From positions 14,017,430 to 14,081,429 of the forward strand of contig NC_051430.1 in NCBI RefSeq assembly GCF_001649575.2: DNA of 64,000 nucleotides. The letters are read 5' to 3'. Made by a program: the position numbers and the translations under genes. The notes beneath the pieces are model-generated. The model was not told the origin of the DNA. It made no database searches and saw only the letters and a program-made list of their open reading frames with translations. Origin of the DNA: Kryptolebias marmoratus (Eukaryota; Chordata; Actinopteri; Cyprinodontiformes; Rivulidae). Of this stretch, positions 1-13,674 are shown in pieces; the first letter of the stretch is position 1, and each line of letters begins with the position of its first letter.

Positions 1-859
1 TAAGTGCTAAAAAGGTGTGTTTTCTCTGATGGGGCACAATAAGAGACTGTTTCTTTCTGCTTTTTTTAGCTTTTTTTGGTACTTTTTTAAAAAAAAAACT
101 TTTCTAAGCATGGATGTTGGAGGCAGGAGAGGTAATGAAGCAACTTGAAGAGAAAAAGTCACTTCAGAAAAACTGAGGTGGGCATAAGTGGGTGTAGTGG
201 AGAAGGCAAGAGAGGGAGAAAAAAAAACGAGCCTAAATTAAACACATTTGTTTCTGCTCTCACATACCACAAGTCTTATGAAAACAGAGGGCTGATTGTG
301 TTCACTCTGCAAGTCCAACCACCCCCTCCTCCTCCACCCTGTCTCTCTCTTCACCACCACCCAGCTCTACTACCCCAAACCCCCTCCTGTCCTGAGCAGC
401 AGCCCCCCACCACACACACACATACACACACACACACATACAGCTGCCTGCAGATGCCTCCTGTGTTTGCTCTCTGAGTGCAAAGGCGCAAATCTCCAGG
501 CCTCGCAGACTTCTGGGCCCTGCCTCATCTCAGTTTTTACTACCTGACATCGCTATCACCCCACTGCTAACCTCACTCACTCCACTCTCTGTCTCCTGCA
601 GCTCTGACACACACACACAAACACACACACCCAAATGCCACAGGTATGATAGGCTCAGCGAATGGCCCTGTCAAACAGATGAGGCCTAACAAATATATTT
701 TGCCAACAGAAACATTTGGGAAAAAAACAGCTAGGAAGAAAACACTTTAGTTAAATGAAACTAGAATTCTTTGAAGGAATGCATATCACCTGCTGCATTG
801 TGTACCAAAGGTTTAGGTAAAGATCTTGTGTTATCTGTTTGCATTTGGAGTATGCATTG

Positions 860-1095
860 CAGATCACACTCAGCTACCACCACATCAAATTTTAGCTTAA
901 TATCTGTAAAACTGACTTGAGTTATAGCCATTTTTGTGTTTGCTAAGCTTTATTAGCTGCGGCAGCCATCTTCTATGAGGTAGACTCCAAAGTTAATCAG
1001 TTGTAGATGTACATCCAGTTATTACTTCCTGAGACTATCGATAAAATCCATCCACTGGTCCACTGGTTTAGCTAACAGACATACAAACAAACAAA
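860..1095 (-). repeat. R1 interspersed repeat, antisense copy
   Basis: This copy carries the hallmark order of family R1 in antisense: CTACCACCACATCAAATTTT, then GGCAGCCATCTT, then AGTTAATCAGTTGTAGATGT, then a CCACTGGTTTAGCTAACAGAC-like end. About eleven full or partial copies of R1 occur in the window. I do not know its formal name. Edges are approximate. Confidence 0.7.
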
Positions 1096-4000
1096 TGCAC
1101 ATATAAACCCAGGCAATTACACATTCGCCCACATGGCAGGTGATAAAATAAACTCATTACTGGACTAAATGTGAAAACGGTAACCAAACAAAATGGAATA
1201 TGTTTTGTGAAATATAAACAAAATAAAATGCTCATGTGAATCCAATTAGCGAATAATTTTTAAAGGCGCTTCTAGACTTCCACAACGTGTGACACAGCAT
1301 AAAATTACCATGACATTCCCCAGGATTAGTTATGCGTATTGTCAGCAGACTGCAGGGAGGTCTGGAAGGTTGCCAGCACATTTTTCTACCTGAAACCTCC
1401 AAAAAAAAGTCACTTCCATGTAGTTCTGAGGCTTCGCTGTCATCTCACTTGCACTCAGCGATGAGTGCTTAAATCATGACCCAGAGATGCGCTTGGCCAT
1501 AAATTCAATTTACATTTTTATGTAGGGCTCCCCCTGTTTTCACGTGTCTGAAATGCTGTTAAAGAATAAATCTTTCAGTCAAAACACAGGTCTTCAGACT
1601 GGGAGGGAAAGCAGAAGGAGAAATCACAAGTCAGGCCGCTGAAAAAAATTTAAGAATAATTCAGAAAAACCATTTGTTTCGCTATATTGGCTATTAGGTT
1701 TTTGTTACACATTTTGAAAGATGAAGTATGCTTTTACAGAACTAACATTAAGTCATGCAGTCTGTTGCAGTAAAAAAGTAAAATCTCTGAATGACATTCA
1801 CCAGGCCACTGAGACCTGAATGGTGAACATAAGAATGTATACAGCTGCTGCTATCTTTCATTCTCAATACAATCTAATGAGAGTGGCGAGGTGATTACGA
1901 TCGGGGGCTGCTGTAAATATCAGATTCCCAGGGACAGAGTTTAGGAGAGGCCCCTTCAAATTACACAGTATTCAGGAATGCAGAGCATGAACCACAGGAA
2001 CATGGAGCTAAAGATATTACTCTCTCTTCCCGTTTTAATATTTAGCTCCAACCATGCAACAGAAAGAGAGAGAGAGAGAAAAAAAAAAATATCAAACCGC
2101 ATTCACAAAGTAGGAGAGTTTATCTTGAATAAGAAAGTTGGGTTTTTCTTGCATGCTCGGGTTCTGCTCCACAATGCAACAAACCTCTGCTCAATCCAAA
2201 CTGCACACTTCTGCAAACAATTAAGTGTTAACCCAAGGATTGTATGCTGCTCAGAGAGAAAAAGAAAAAGAGCATGGAGGGAGGAGGGGGAAGGGGGGGC
2301 ACGACTGGAGAAAGAGAGGGGTGCTTGTGCACAATTACAGCAGGGATTTATGGCCTGAGAAACAATTTATAAATCACAGCGCCTGAGCTAATGTGCTCCA
2401 GATTGTTCTCCATGCAGCTGCAATTTTGGTCTGCGTGAAACGGCATAATAAACCTGGCTGGAGGACATGTTTGGGTGGAGGTGGTGGGGCATGGAGAAAA
2501 GTTGAGATTTTGGATTTGGAGGGGGGTGAAGTTTTAAGTTCTTCTGGTATAGAGAAGGCAATGCACATGATTTTGCTCAGAAGTGATTTTAGAGCATCAA
2601 TTTCAGACGGTTTAACTGTAACTTCAGCAAGTCGAGGTGTCAGATTGTGTAAACAGTACGGATGAAAGGTAGTTTTCAGTCGAACGGAATAATTACTTGA
2701 CTTGGAATTCATTAAACTTGCAAACCAGTTTTATGAGATTAGTGTGAAAATACAAACTTTGCCCTCATAATTACACCCGTGACATAAACCTGAGGTAGTT
2801 CGAGGTTATAATAAGAAAAGACAAATGTTGCAAAGCGATCCCGTCATTGTGGCTGCAGGCTGGTGTGGAAGAAGGGATCGGATGTGCTGAGGGGAAGCCT
2901 GGGCTTTTGTGGCCACTCAGCCAACTGGCCCTGAACCATGACCTCCGACCCTTCACCCGGGAGGAGGTGGGGATACAAACAAAGCTCTGAGTGACATCTG
3001 AAACTAGACACTCTGCAGGGAGAGAGTGTCTGGACAGGACTCAAGTAACCCCATTAACTCCGCGGAAAAGATTTATGGCTATTTATTTTCCCCCTGCAAA
3101 AATTTCGAAAGCTGAAGAGTCACACAGCTCTGTCAAAAATAATCAAGCAATTAGAGGTTTGCACCAAGTTTCGTCTTCGCCGCTTGCCAATATTTCAGTC
3201 TTGCGCGAAGATAGGCAAAGGTTCTCCATAATTAACAACTCTGAGCGGAGCTGTGATTAGCAGTGGTGCACACATGTGCCAACAGCTCATCTGAAACAAA
3301 ATAAATTCCACTTAATGTGAGCAACATGAGTCTGCCTTTCGGACGGCTTTAAGGGAGTCGCTGGTGCATATTCACCAGCACCTCCGATGGATTAAATACA
3401 ATGGATTACATAAAGGACTCTGGGATTAGTACACTGTAAACAAAAACAGAGAATTGGTGGTTGATGGAAAATGTGCTGCGTTGAATGCGAGCCTTCGTCA
3501 CCAGAATGCTGAAAGCCACTGTAGTATTTAAATCAGGCAAAGAGGGAGGAAGACTGGGCCAAGCATTCTGTAGCTCAGCTGTGAGGCTCTAAGCCGTTGC
3601 CCTAGGGTCTTTGTCCTGCCTTTCAGGGCAAGTCTGAGGTAGTCAAAGACCCTATTCATGACCGGCGCTCCCCCTGCCAACACACCCATACAGCCCCAGT
3701 CAAGTCAGCCGAGAGCTATAGAGCCTTCCCATTTCACACAAGAATCAGACCTGCCCCTAAAGCCTGCTTCAGGGATTTCCAATAGCCAGTCCCTCCAACC
3801 CATGCGCAAATCAAACAAAAAGGCCTCCCTGGCCTACTCCACGTCATACAGGGTTGATTAGATCTTCTTTTCTAATGTAGCTGCTCTACATGTGAAGAAA
3901 GTAATGCGACTGAATTTAAGTATCGAGATATAAAGGGATGTAGAGTTAAACTCATGCAGGCGTTGAGCTCCTACATCCTACACAAGACTGGCTTACTGCT

Positions 4001-7000
4001 AATATACATTTCCCCCCAAAAAGTGTCACTGAAAGCCAAACCTGAGTACATCACATGATAAAACCTCAGTACAACAACAAAAAAAAAAACTAATCATGCT
4101 GATTATCTCAGGGCAGGCTCAGGGGGGAATCCCTGTATCACTGAAGACTGTCTTATGTCTGCTGAGCACAAGGCCCTCCATCACAGCCATTACTCATGAC
4201 TAATCAAGACCATTACCTCATAATTTCAAATTGAGCTGATAGGGTCAGGATGGGGAGCAACATCCCGCGACCGAAGTGAAGAGCTCAGCCGTCGTCGGTT
4301 TCTGCTGCCGCTGCTACTTTTTCTAACAAGATCCACAAGTCTGTCTCAAAATAAGGAGTCTTCACATTTTAGATGACTTGTGCCTTTGCACGGCTTTAAT
4401 CAGATTTGATGCTCTGCAGAACATTGTGACTTTTAAACAAGTACAATTGGTTTATGAGAGCAGCAGGGGGAGAGCAAAGGGGCACAGAAAGGTGAAGTTT
4501 TTATCACCATTGAGACAAGCTGCCAGAGCTCCTGGGAAGAATGAATATGGGTGATTTTAAACAAACGATTAAATCAAAGCAAGAAGGACATAAACTGTCT
4601 GACAAAAAAATTAAACTAAACTGAAGTAATTATATTTCTTTTCATGAGAGGTCACAAATAAACTGCTTAATTTGTAGAATATAAAGGAATCTAAATGTTT
4701 GTATAACAGGATGAAAAAAGCCAAGAAGATACTTTAAAATCATCCAATTCATTTACGACAAGGCATGTTAAAATTATCCTTCTCCAGCTCACACTTTTCC
4801 ATCTTCCACATCAAAATAACCAAAGAGTAACATGCGTCCTACTTATTTAAATGTTTTAAACATGAAAAAATTCCCCATGGCTGCCTTCAAGATTTATGCG
4901 CTCAAACATAAGCGCTATTACACACACACTGCTTGTTTTTTCTAGAGCTACAGAATAGATATTGCAGATGGCGGGTGGGTGTCATCAGCTGCATCATCAT
5001 CTGTAGCCATATAGGGTTTTGTAGTTTTACATTGTAAAAATATATCTCTCTATATATATATTATTCATAAAAATGCTAATAATGCAACATCAAACATTAT
5101 AGGGGAGCAGGATTTAAATTGGCATTCTCTGGAAACTAAAAACCTGCTTAAAGAAAAAGTTCAGATCTTTTGAAGTGGGGTTCTGTGAAAAGTTTCTGAA
5201 ACGTAGGAGATAACTTTTTGAGACCTGAGTTTGGAAAAAAGGAGTTTGATTCTGACTGGATTGACAACAGCAAGGCCAAGACCAAAAGTGGATAGCTACC
5301 ATCTTAAACGGCTCCGGTCTCAAATACTTTATGGCAGTTTGTGTGAATGGTATTTTATAAACTTTTACATCACTGTCAGTCGCATAAGATTCACTGTCAG
5401 AGCACTAAACTAGCTGCTGCTGGTGACACTTTTTGCACTTTCTAATAACCACGAACGTCTAAGTAAATGTAAAGGTTTATTTTAAAAAATGTGCTTGCTG
5501 CGAAAAAGTTGCTTTAAGATGGCAGCGAGTCAGAACCAATCTCACAGAGCAGTTTACAACAAGTAAAACAATAACTGTTTATAACCTTTCCCCTTTTCCA
5601 AAAGACCCAAACCATTCCTTTAAGTTAAAACTAGCCCACTTAAATTTCAATCGGGTGAAGAAAAGACACAAACCCAGTCTAGAATGGTCCAAATTTGTGG
5701 CACTATTTAAAAATAAAAAAAAAACTCCAAAAGAAGCTGAACCAACTCAGAGAAAACCAACAGAGCTGATTTACAACTTGAACATGAAGAACAGCTGCTC
5801 TGCTTACTGTCAGCTAACCCCATCCAGGAAAGATATCCATCTACTTCTTAATTTAGTATGACCACTACAAGCGCACTGATACTACACACAGACTGTACAA
5901 CGCGGCCTTTAACGAACCATTTGCCCTGTGCGTGACCTGAAGAGGAGCCTGATGTAAATCTTAGCAGAGCTGATGCTACGTGAGCACGATCTGATATCCT
6001 CCTGACTTTTCTTGATTGACCTGTTACTGGGGGAGAGCGGCGAGGCATTGTGGTCTGTACGGAGGAGAAGCTGTTGCTCTGTGGGAGACAAAATCCCTCT
6101 GATAAGTGAGTGCCTCAAGGTCTGGAAGCGGGCCCACCTTGGGATAACAGGCAAAGGAATAGCAGCACCCGTATCTGCCCCAGTTTATGCTCCCACCAAC
6201 ACATCTCATCAACAATCTCTCCTCCTGCGTGCTTTTCTCTTCCTCTCCTGCTGCCTGCAGTGCTTAAACTGAAAACAGCTGGCTGGAATACCAGACTGAT
6301 GAAACCCTGTTAAGATGTGTGTGTGTGTGTGTGTTTTCTTCCTGCTGCACAATCACATTTTATTAGAACTAAGCTAAAAGTTTAAGGGTACAATTACAGA
6401 AGGAAAACATGTCTTCAGTTGAGCTAAACAGCACGGGTTATGGGTATGAATGGGCCTCATAGACGTCCACAGGACAGTCCAATAACACAGTCTGCAGTCG
6501 CCCCACCCCTTCATAAAAGTTATATACAAATATTCCACCAGGTTAGGATAGCTCAGTGTTTGAAAGTGGCACTGAAGTTCAGTCTTTTAGATGTAAACTG
6601 AGCAGCAGATTGATAAATCACCATGTCTTATTGAGAGAGTCAATTGGTTTCCTTTTAAATTAACTCAGATATGTTGAAGTTTTGACAGTTGTTGGGCTGT
6701 TTTTTCCACTTCCCATCATTTTACGAATGTGAAACCTGAACATCTAAAGAACTATTTAGCCCGGCTGTGACACAACAACCAAAGCAGATCTGAATCTACA
6801 CTTTTAAACGTGTCACTCACTGAATCCTGGCGAAAGTTCTTTCGGGACAAATTGTTTTGCGGTCATTTCAGAGCGAGTGCGACAATGCGCTTCTTACAAA
6901 CCCAGGGGCCCTTTCCTCCCCATTTGCACCAGGACCCCGGATTAATACCACAAAACAGACACAACTAAGCTGGTATTCACAAAATGCAAGATACATGACT

Positions 7001-10000
7001 CACGTCCCCCCTCACCCTCTCCCCTCCATCTCCCACCGCTTTAATTCCCAGCTAAAACTTTTATTTTTCAGACAATTCGCCGCTGTAGAGCGAAAGCCTT
7101 GGACTCTAAAATTTCAGCCTCAGCTATCTTTGAGTCTAACAGAGTAGACTAACTCTGCAGTGATTACCATCCAATATATACTGCAGTTGTTGTACAGCAG
7201 TCAGTAAACGTGTAGACATGACCAAGAGTTTCCTCTCTGAACAGCTACGGATTTTAACCTTACTGCAAAACCTAAAAAATTTACCTCTGCAACAGAGGTT
7301 TTTTTTTAGTTCTTAGGCTTGCTGATATGAGGTCAATAACACAAACTGTATCAAAGCTTGAAACTTCGGAGTGAATTCAGGCGTGTTAGAGATGTTCACC
7401 TTCAACCAACAACCCTTTGAACCCAAAACACAAGTTTTGCTCCAGCGTTCGCAAGGAAAAGCAATGCACCAAGCTGCACAGTATAGCCACGGCCAAACAT
7501 AGCAAATGAGAAAAACACATAAATTGATTTAAAGAAGGGGAAAAAAAAAAAAAACATTTGCACAGATATATTCATCTTGGCACATCAAAGGGATTCATTG
7601 ATGCCACTGAACATGGGGAGTCTGCGGCTGGAGAGGGGAGATGTTGGTTATCCTTTCCTCCGAGGGGGCAGAGATGCTCCTGATGGGCCCTGAGCTCGAG
7701 AAGCCAGAGAGCGCTATAAACAGAATTCCTAATGCCAAGCGGGCGAATGGGTGGGTTTAGGTAGCGAACTAGCAGGCTATGGCGTAGCAGAAGGAATTGA
7801 CGCCAGCTCGGGCTTTCCACAGAGACCGAGGAGGGAAGGATGCAGACCAGGACTGACACCATTTCACACAGCAATGTTAGGAAGTGAGCATGAAAAGGAA
7901 ATGCAAATGGAAAGACGCGTGTTGGCGCAAAAGCCAAAATGAAAGGCTGTAAGTGCTGCTAAAAACTGCTTCGGTTTGTGTCGCACTAATTACATCTGAT
8001 CTTGATTACCCTTGCGCTCATGAAAGACAAACGGTGGTCAAAATATGGAACTATTTATACCGTAATCACCTCTTTCTTTTTCTGTTCAACGCTCTCCATA
8101 GGTTCAAAAGATTATTGTTGAGGGTAATCACCCCAAACCCGAGGAGCTCTCAGCACTTCTGCGGCTGCTGGGGATCTGTTTCTAATTGAACAGTGCCACC
8201 AGACTGATGTGGATGTGTTTGCCTTTGAAGAAAAACTCCTTTAAAAACTAGAAACCTAGTCAAAAATGTAAGCTCTGTTGACACAGCGCTTGGCTGAGAA
8301 AATATTTGCGCGCTAAGATTCAGGAATACAACACTGACGGTTGTCAGAAGGTGAGTGCCGTACACTGTTCCCTCTGTTGCAAAATATCAACATAGCCTCA
8401 CCTGAACGCACCCCCCCTCCTCCTCCTTTCCTCAACCTCTGGCACCTACAGACTTAGCACAGACAAACGTACACTGCACGCATGGCTGCATGTTTGCTCA
8501 TTTGCACACACACACACACAGACGCACGTGCACAGCAAGGTGAGTGAAATGCCAAGTGAGCCACCTGATGAAAAGACACCTCCACACAAACAGGCTCTGC
8601 TTTTCGCAGGGAGAGGCCCTTTTATTCCAGCGGACAATGTCTATGTTGACTTTTCTTTGTCTGCACATTTTTAAGCACCGAAAGCGGCAGAAAGAATGAG
8701 AAAAAAAACACAGTCGGAGAGGCATGCAGACATCGCCGCCGACAAGTTCAGACCTATACAAGCTTTTCTATCTTGATCTCAAACAATCTGCTATTCAACA
8801 ATCATGCTCGGGAGTTTGGAGTGTCCCACCGCGTTATTTGATGAAGATATGTTTGAGCGGCGGGCCTCGCTCTCGCCTACTTGCCACCTCTCACACACAA
8901 GAGGCATTTCACTCTTTAGTGACGATGAGGATGATGTACAAGCATAGTTATCTGAAAGTACTGAGGAAGGTGACAAGAGATGGCGTCAAGCGGAGTGTGT
9001 GCGTTCACCAGTTAAAACTGGCACTAGGCTGTCTCTGAGGGAACAATGCAGAGCTGCAAAGTGACAAACAATGAGCTGGATTTGTTAAGTCGAGTTTGTA
9101 AGTCGGGGGGGGGAGAGAAAAAAAAAAAACACCCAGGAACCTTAACCTCACACAAGCAGAAGTCTGGTGGAACATCTCTGCAAACATAAAACCTCCTCCT
9201 CAGCTCTCAGTGGATTACAGCGGAATGTCAGCTCTGAGCAGGCTTTAAATCAGTTATGCTTGGCCCTCGGGGGAACTGCGCTGATCCCATGTAGGCCTGT
9301 CTCTCATTGCTCATGATGGGATTGCCACATTCGTTTTTGTTTTCCTTTTTTTTTTTCTTTCAAAAAGTTCAGGGCTTAAACCCTTTATCTTGTCGCACAT
9401 TGTTGACTGAAATACTGCGCCTTGACTCGAGAACAACATCTAGCGTTTGTTATAAAGCGCACTCTTGTGAAACTGCACTAAAGTCTTTACAGGTAACGCC
9501 ATAAAAAGTGAGATTTAAACACACATATCCAGGAAATGTGGGGGGAAAATACAGCAGGCACACATCTGCAATTGCAAAAATGTTTACCCAAAGCTATAAA
9601 ACTGCAGCTCTCCACCTTAAAATTTTAAAAAAAAGTGTAATTTTCTGGAATTAATCACATGATGTGCTCGACAGAGGTAACTTTTAACGTGCCTCATGCG
9701 GCACAAGTACAACCACATACCACTTGAAGCCCATAAAACAAATCTCTCAGCCTCAGCAGGGTTTTCTGAGCCCTGCAATATCGCGAGGTGTTTGCCAAGC
9801 GCCGGGGCTGCTTGCGCCTATCTCGCTAGCTAATCTGCACGTTTCGCAGATTGATGACGCGGGATAAATTTAACTGTGGAGCTCATCGGTTCAAGCGAGC
9901 TGCCAGCCAGGCGTGCTCGCGCAGGCCGCTGGTAAATATCATTCCCCAGATCGGCGACGATCCACAGGTCCAAACAGCCCCAACGGCGAGAATGCGAGGC

Positions 10001-11398
10001 TAAAAAGGTACTAACTTGAGCCTCTCATCAATCACACTCACAGCTTTCACACTGAGCCATGAGGGCAGGGCAATATGGAGACCTTAAGACGGCTGCTAAG
10101 TATGCCAGCTATTGTCTGCCTGCTTGTTTTCTGCCACAGTGATGATTGACACGGTCAGCTCACCCTGTCCCATTGACCTCATTCCTTTCACCCCCCACCT
10201 CTCAAATATGGAAGATTAGACTCCTCAGCTAAAAGAAATCCCCTCTAATTATTCATTAATTTGCCTCAAGCAAGAAAAACAATTAATTTTGAATTATTTT
10301 TACTCCACTAAAACATAAGGAAGTAAGAAGCTTTCATAAGAAAACAAAGCAAGACTTCGAACATGTGTCACATTTCTTTTCTTCCATCGGTTCTAAAAAA
10401 CTTTAAATACCATAAAGCAGGTGCAACAAAAACATTTACTACCGCGAAACTCCAAAACCAACAGCACAAGACAAACTACAAGCATACCATAGTACAAGGA
10501 GCGCAGCCATTTAGTTAATGAGCCCCAAAGGAGACCTCCAATGAAGCCATCGGGGCTGCTCAGAATAACAATGGTCAACTAACGCCTTTCTAATTGAATG
10601 GAAGATATGGGGAGGCGATGTGAGCGGGCCTGGAACGGTGAAAAAGGAGACAGAAAGGTGGGGGGTGGGTGTCTCCTCAGTCAAGACGCCTGCCAGGCCT
10701 AAAGGAAAGTCCTTGTTGTTTTTTGGGGAGGTGACAGGGTTTGAGGGTGATGCAGGGTGGGGGGATTATTTCAAGGAAGTTTGCTTAGTCCAAATTTCAA
10801 ACCGGTTCTAGTTTATTTTGTCCCCAAAAGTCCTGCAACCCCTGTCCGGAGCCAGTAGTCACCGAGAGCTATTGTTAGACGTGTGTGTGATTTTCTGACT
10901 GACGTACAACGAGCTCTCGGGGGTTTACCCAACTACATGTCACACACGTGATGTTTACAGCGGCGCTAATACTGGGAAACTTGCGATATTAACAAGTGCA
11001 GCAAATACCTTAAGCAGTTTAAACTTTCCCATAACGGTTGGTGCGGCAGCAGCACGCAGAAACCTGCCGCGAACGGCACATCAGCAACACTCGACTGCCA
11101 GGTCCTTATCTCGACATTTAAAGCCTCTGGACAGCGTCTTGTCACAGGCAGCTGCAGCGAGCTGCCTTTGCATGTGTGTTGACGCAAGATACTTGCATTG
11201 TTGTTACTGCAGGATATAACTCAGGAGACAACCTTTTTCCTCCTCTCGTGCTGGCGTGCAGAAAGCTTGCATTTGAGCCTAAAGCACAGTAAGATGGTGG
11301 TTACCGGCCTGCACAATGAAGGAAAGCCCCACCAAAACAAAAATGACTAAAACGGGCGCAAAAAGGAAACTCATCTAGCTGCATATAAACATATAAAC

Positions 11399-11417
11399 AT
11401 ATATATATATATATATA

Positions 11418-11474
<57 letters not shown>
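11399..11474. repeat. (AT)n microsatellite
   Basis: A nearly pure AT dinucleotide tract of about 75 bases with one AAAC interruption. It produces artificial isoleucine-tyrosine open frames on the minus strand, which are not genes. Confidence 0.95.
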
Positions 11475-11902
11475 TACGAGTAAATACTTGAAGAACAATA
11501 CCCTGTCGGAGCTGAAATATAAGAATGATGGTGATAATATCACTGTTAAAAGGTGAGGTCACTAAATAATAAAATAAAAGGTCCAGTTTGGGTGTTTTTA
11601 TGTAATGACATATTTAACAAATAAATAAATAAATTTGAGCTGAAATGATAAGTCAGATGCAAAAGTTTGTGCATGGCTGGGTGGCAGGGAGAAATTTATC
11701 TCCCCTCCTAAAAGAACAAAGAAGTAGTTAGTACGACTCCTTGAGAGGCCACTTGGAGGGAATATGGCGGTCTGGCTGTGCACAAGGAACTTTTACGCAC
11801 GGCCAAAAGTTTTCTTGTGTGTGTGTGTGAGTCTGTGTGTGTGTGTGTGTGTGTGCAGAGAAGGAGAGCAGGAAGGAAAGCGGAATCCACCGGAACACTC
11901 AC

Positions 11903-12540
11903 TGTTCTTGCGCTGGGAGACAGAGAGCCGTTGGATATGTACGGGTTGGTGAGGTCCGGGATCATCAGAAACGGGTAGCCTGGATAGTGCGGACTCTTAA
12001 AAAGGCCACCATCTTGCTGTCTTCTCAGTGCTGCAGAAGAGGGGGGAGGGACAGATTGGGGGGGGGGGTCAGGACTTCTCAAAGCACACAGCCCACACGT
12101 AGTAGCTCTTTGTGTTTAAAAAAATACTGCGGATGTTATTTATTTATACAAACGTTCACCTTCGCTGAAGTAGTCTCGTGTTTTTTCGTAACTTTCTGAG
12201 TCGGGTCTGGTTTGGGGGCGCCTCTCTGCCTGCTGCAAGGGAGGACATGCACACAGACACAAACAGGAGGGGGGGGGGGAGAAGAAACTATTATAACTCT
12301 CAACACTGCTGGTCACACAGTGGCTCAATTCGTGAACTTTTTTTTTTTTTTTACCTCCGAGTCCGACGAGCTGCTGTTGTTCTCCGACTCGTTCACCAGG
12401 GAGGACTTGACGTCGTCCAGGTCCCTCTCCGCGGAGACGTTTTCGGAGATCTTTTCCTCCTGCTCCCCTTCGTCTTTGAAGGGAATCATCTCATCGTTGG
12501 CCCCCAGATCGTCCCCGCCGCCTCCGTTCAGCTGCGGCAT
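11903..12540 (-). CDS. tcf7l1: Transcription factor 7-like 1 (Tcf7l1/Tcf3-type), 5' partial: coding exons 1-3
   Basis: This encodes the N-terminus of a TCF/LEF HMG-box factor that binds Wnt target genes and recruits beta-catenin; TCF7L1 acts mainly as a repressor. Coding exons on the minus strand are 12540-12355 (phase 0 donor after DSDSE), 12232-12160 (or 12229-12160) and 12030-11903, each with consensus GT/AG and matching phase. Exon 1 opens with [17 protein letters not shown] and contains an [10 protein letters not shown] and SSLVNESEN core, which is the beta-catenin-binding domain (about residues 1-60). Exon 2 carries AERRPQ and RDYFSE, and exon 3 carries [12 protein letters not shown] and [10 protein letters not shown]. 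The RDYF motif fits TCF7L1 better than TCF7L2. The start is the family's universal MPQL. The Groucho-binding region, HMG box and C-terminus lie off the left edge. Teleosts keep two paralogues (a and b), and I cannot tell which this is. Confidence 0.93.
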
Positions 12541-13440
12541 TTTTGCGCACCGTTGGACGTGGAAGGGGGGGAAAAAACAACAACAAACAAAAACACGAAG
12601 AGTTTACTTTTCTGCGTCGGTGTTTGCCCAAAACGCGCCGCTCTGATCGCAGTAATAGTTTCACAAGTCCCCGTTCATCCTGTGAAGTCGGCTCCGTGCT
12701 CCATCCGTGTCCATAATCCACAGTTTAGAAGTTCAACTCTGGCGCCGCGTGGAGAGGAGCGAACGGACGCTTCGGCGTCTGCGGCCGAACGCGCAGCAAC
12801 TTGGCAAAGTTTCGTCTCCTTTTGCAGCTTGTGGACAACTTGCGGTCCTCCTTGTATGTCTCTTGTGCTCCTGAGGAATGGAGGGGTGGATTGGGGGGGG
12901 GTGGCGGTGTGTATGTGTGTGTGTGTGTGTGTGGGAGAGGTGGGGGGGGGGACTTTCTCTCCTCCTATGGAACCTGGAGACAACATAAACTTATACAGCC
13001 CAGTCGAGAGAAAGCAACAGTTCCAGTTTCATCTCCGTATATCCATGCATAAAAAGGACAAAATGGATTAAGTGCCAAAAAAAAAAGAAAGAAAACGAGG
13101 GGGAGGTTTCTTTACTTCTGACTCACTTTCCTTGCCGTAAGAACAAACTGTTTCTGGTGTTCATCCACAAAGTTCTGTTTAATAAAAATAAAATTATAAT
13201 AATAAAAAAAAGCACAGCGAGAGAGAAATGCGACAAATCTTTCAGCCGCTCCTTCCTTCCCTCCACATTGCTGCTGGAGAGAGTGCGCTCCGGAAAAAGA
13301 AGAAGAAGAAAGAAAAAAAAAACTACTTGGTTGTTGAAGTGGAAGGAAAAGCGCAGGCTGTCCGCGGCTCAGAGGAGGAGTTTGCGCTGAAAACCGACAC
13401 TCCATTCAGCCCCATGCAGATCAGCTATTCTTAACCCTCC
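12541..13440 (-). promoter_or_regulatory. tcf7l1: tcf7l1 5' UTR and promoter region
   Basis: This is the sequence immediately upstream of the tcf7l1 start codon on the minus strand. It is relatively rich in G+C and CpG around 12,360-12,850 and contains simple G/T and A-rich tracts, including a (TG)n run near 12,908-12,933. The transcription start is not visible. A long open frame on the plus strand here is antisense to exon 1 and looks like a shadow. The extent is inferred. Confidence 0.5.
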
Positions 13441-13674
13441 AACCACCGAGGCGCAGCCCCCACACCGACCGCACAATCACACCGACAGGGCCAGGAGGGG
13501 GGGCAAGCAAGACAATATACAAAAATAACAAACAATGGCTGCAAATTATTACGGTGTTCTTGCTAATTTGGCGCGCACGCTAATAATTTGTTTTCCTGTT
13601 TTGAATTTGTCTGGTTTTTAACTTTATTGTGAAATATTTACACACACACCGACAGAAAAAAAACAATGAGATCT

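Larger units (their letters stand above)
1..11902 (-). other. tcf7l1: tcf7l1 intron 3 (5' portion), non-coding
   Basis: This stretch follows the splice donor at the end of tcf7l1 coding exon 3 on the minus strand and continues off the left edge. I looked for the next expected exon, which in the family begins with a YLQMKWPLLD-like segment, and did not find it. The open frames here are short and biased by simple repeats. Contents are an (AC)n tract at 411-438, an R1 repeat copy at about 860-1095, A- and T-rich runs, a long (AT)n tract near 11,399-11,474, and stretches of complex non-repetitive sequence (for example about 1,795-1,965, 3,040-3,260 and 9,770-10,000) that could be regulatory. A long intron at this place is typical of TCF7L1/TCF7L2 genes. 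Confidence 0.7.

Noticed and set aside
11301..11562. Minus-strand frames rich in Ile-Tyr
   Set aside because: Translation of the (AT)n microsatellite.
12178..13071. 297-codon plus-strand open frame, one of the longest in the window
   Set aside because: It is antisense to tcf7l1 exon 1 and its 5' UTR, crosses splice sites and G/T tracts, and shows no protein family feature; it is a by-product of G+C-rich sequence.
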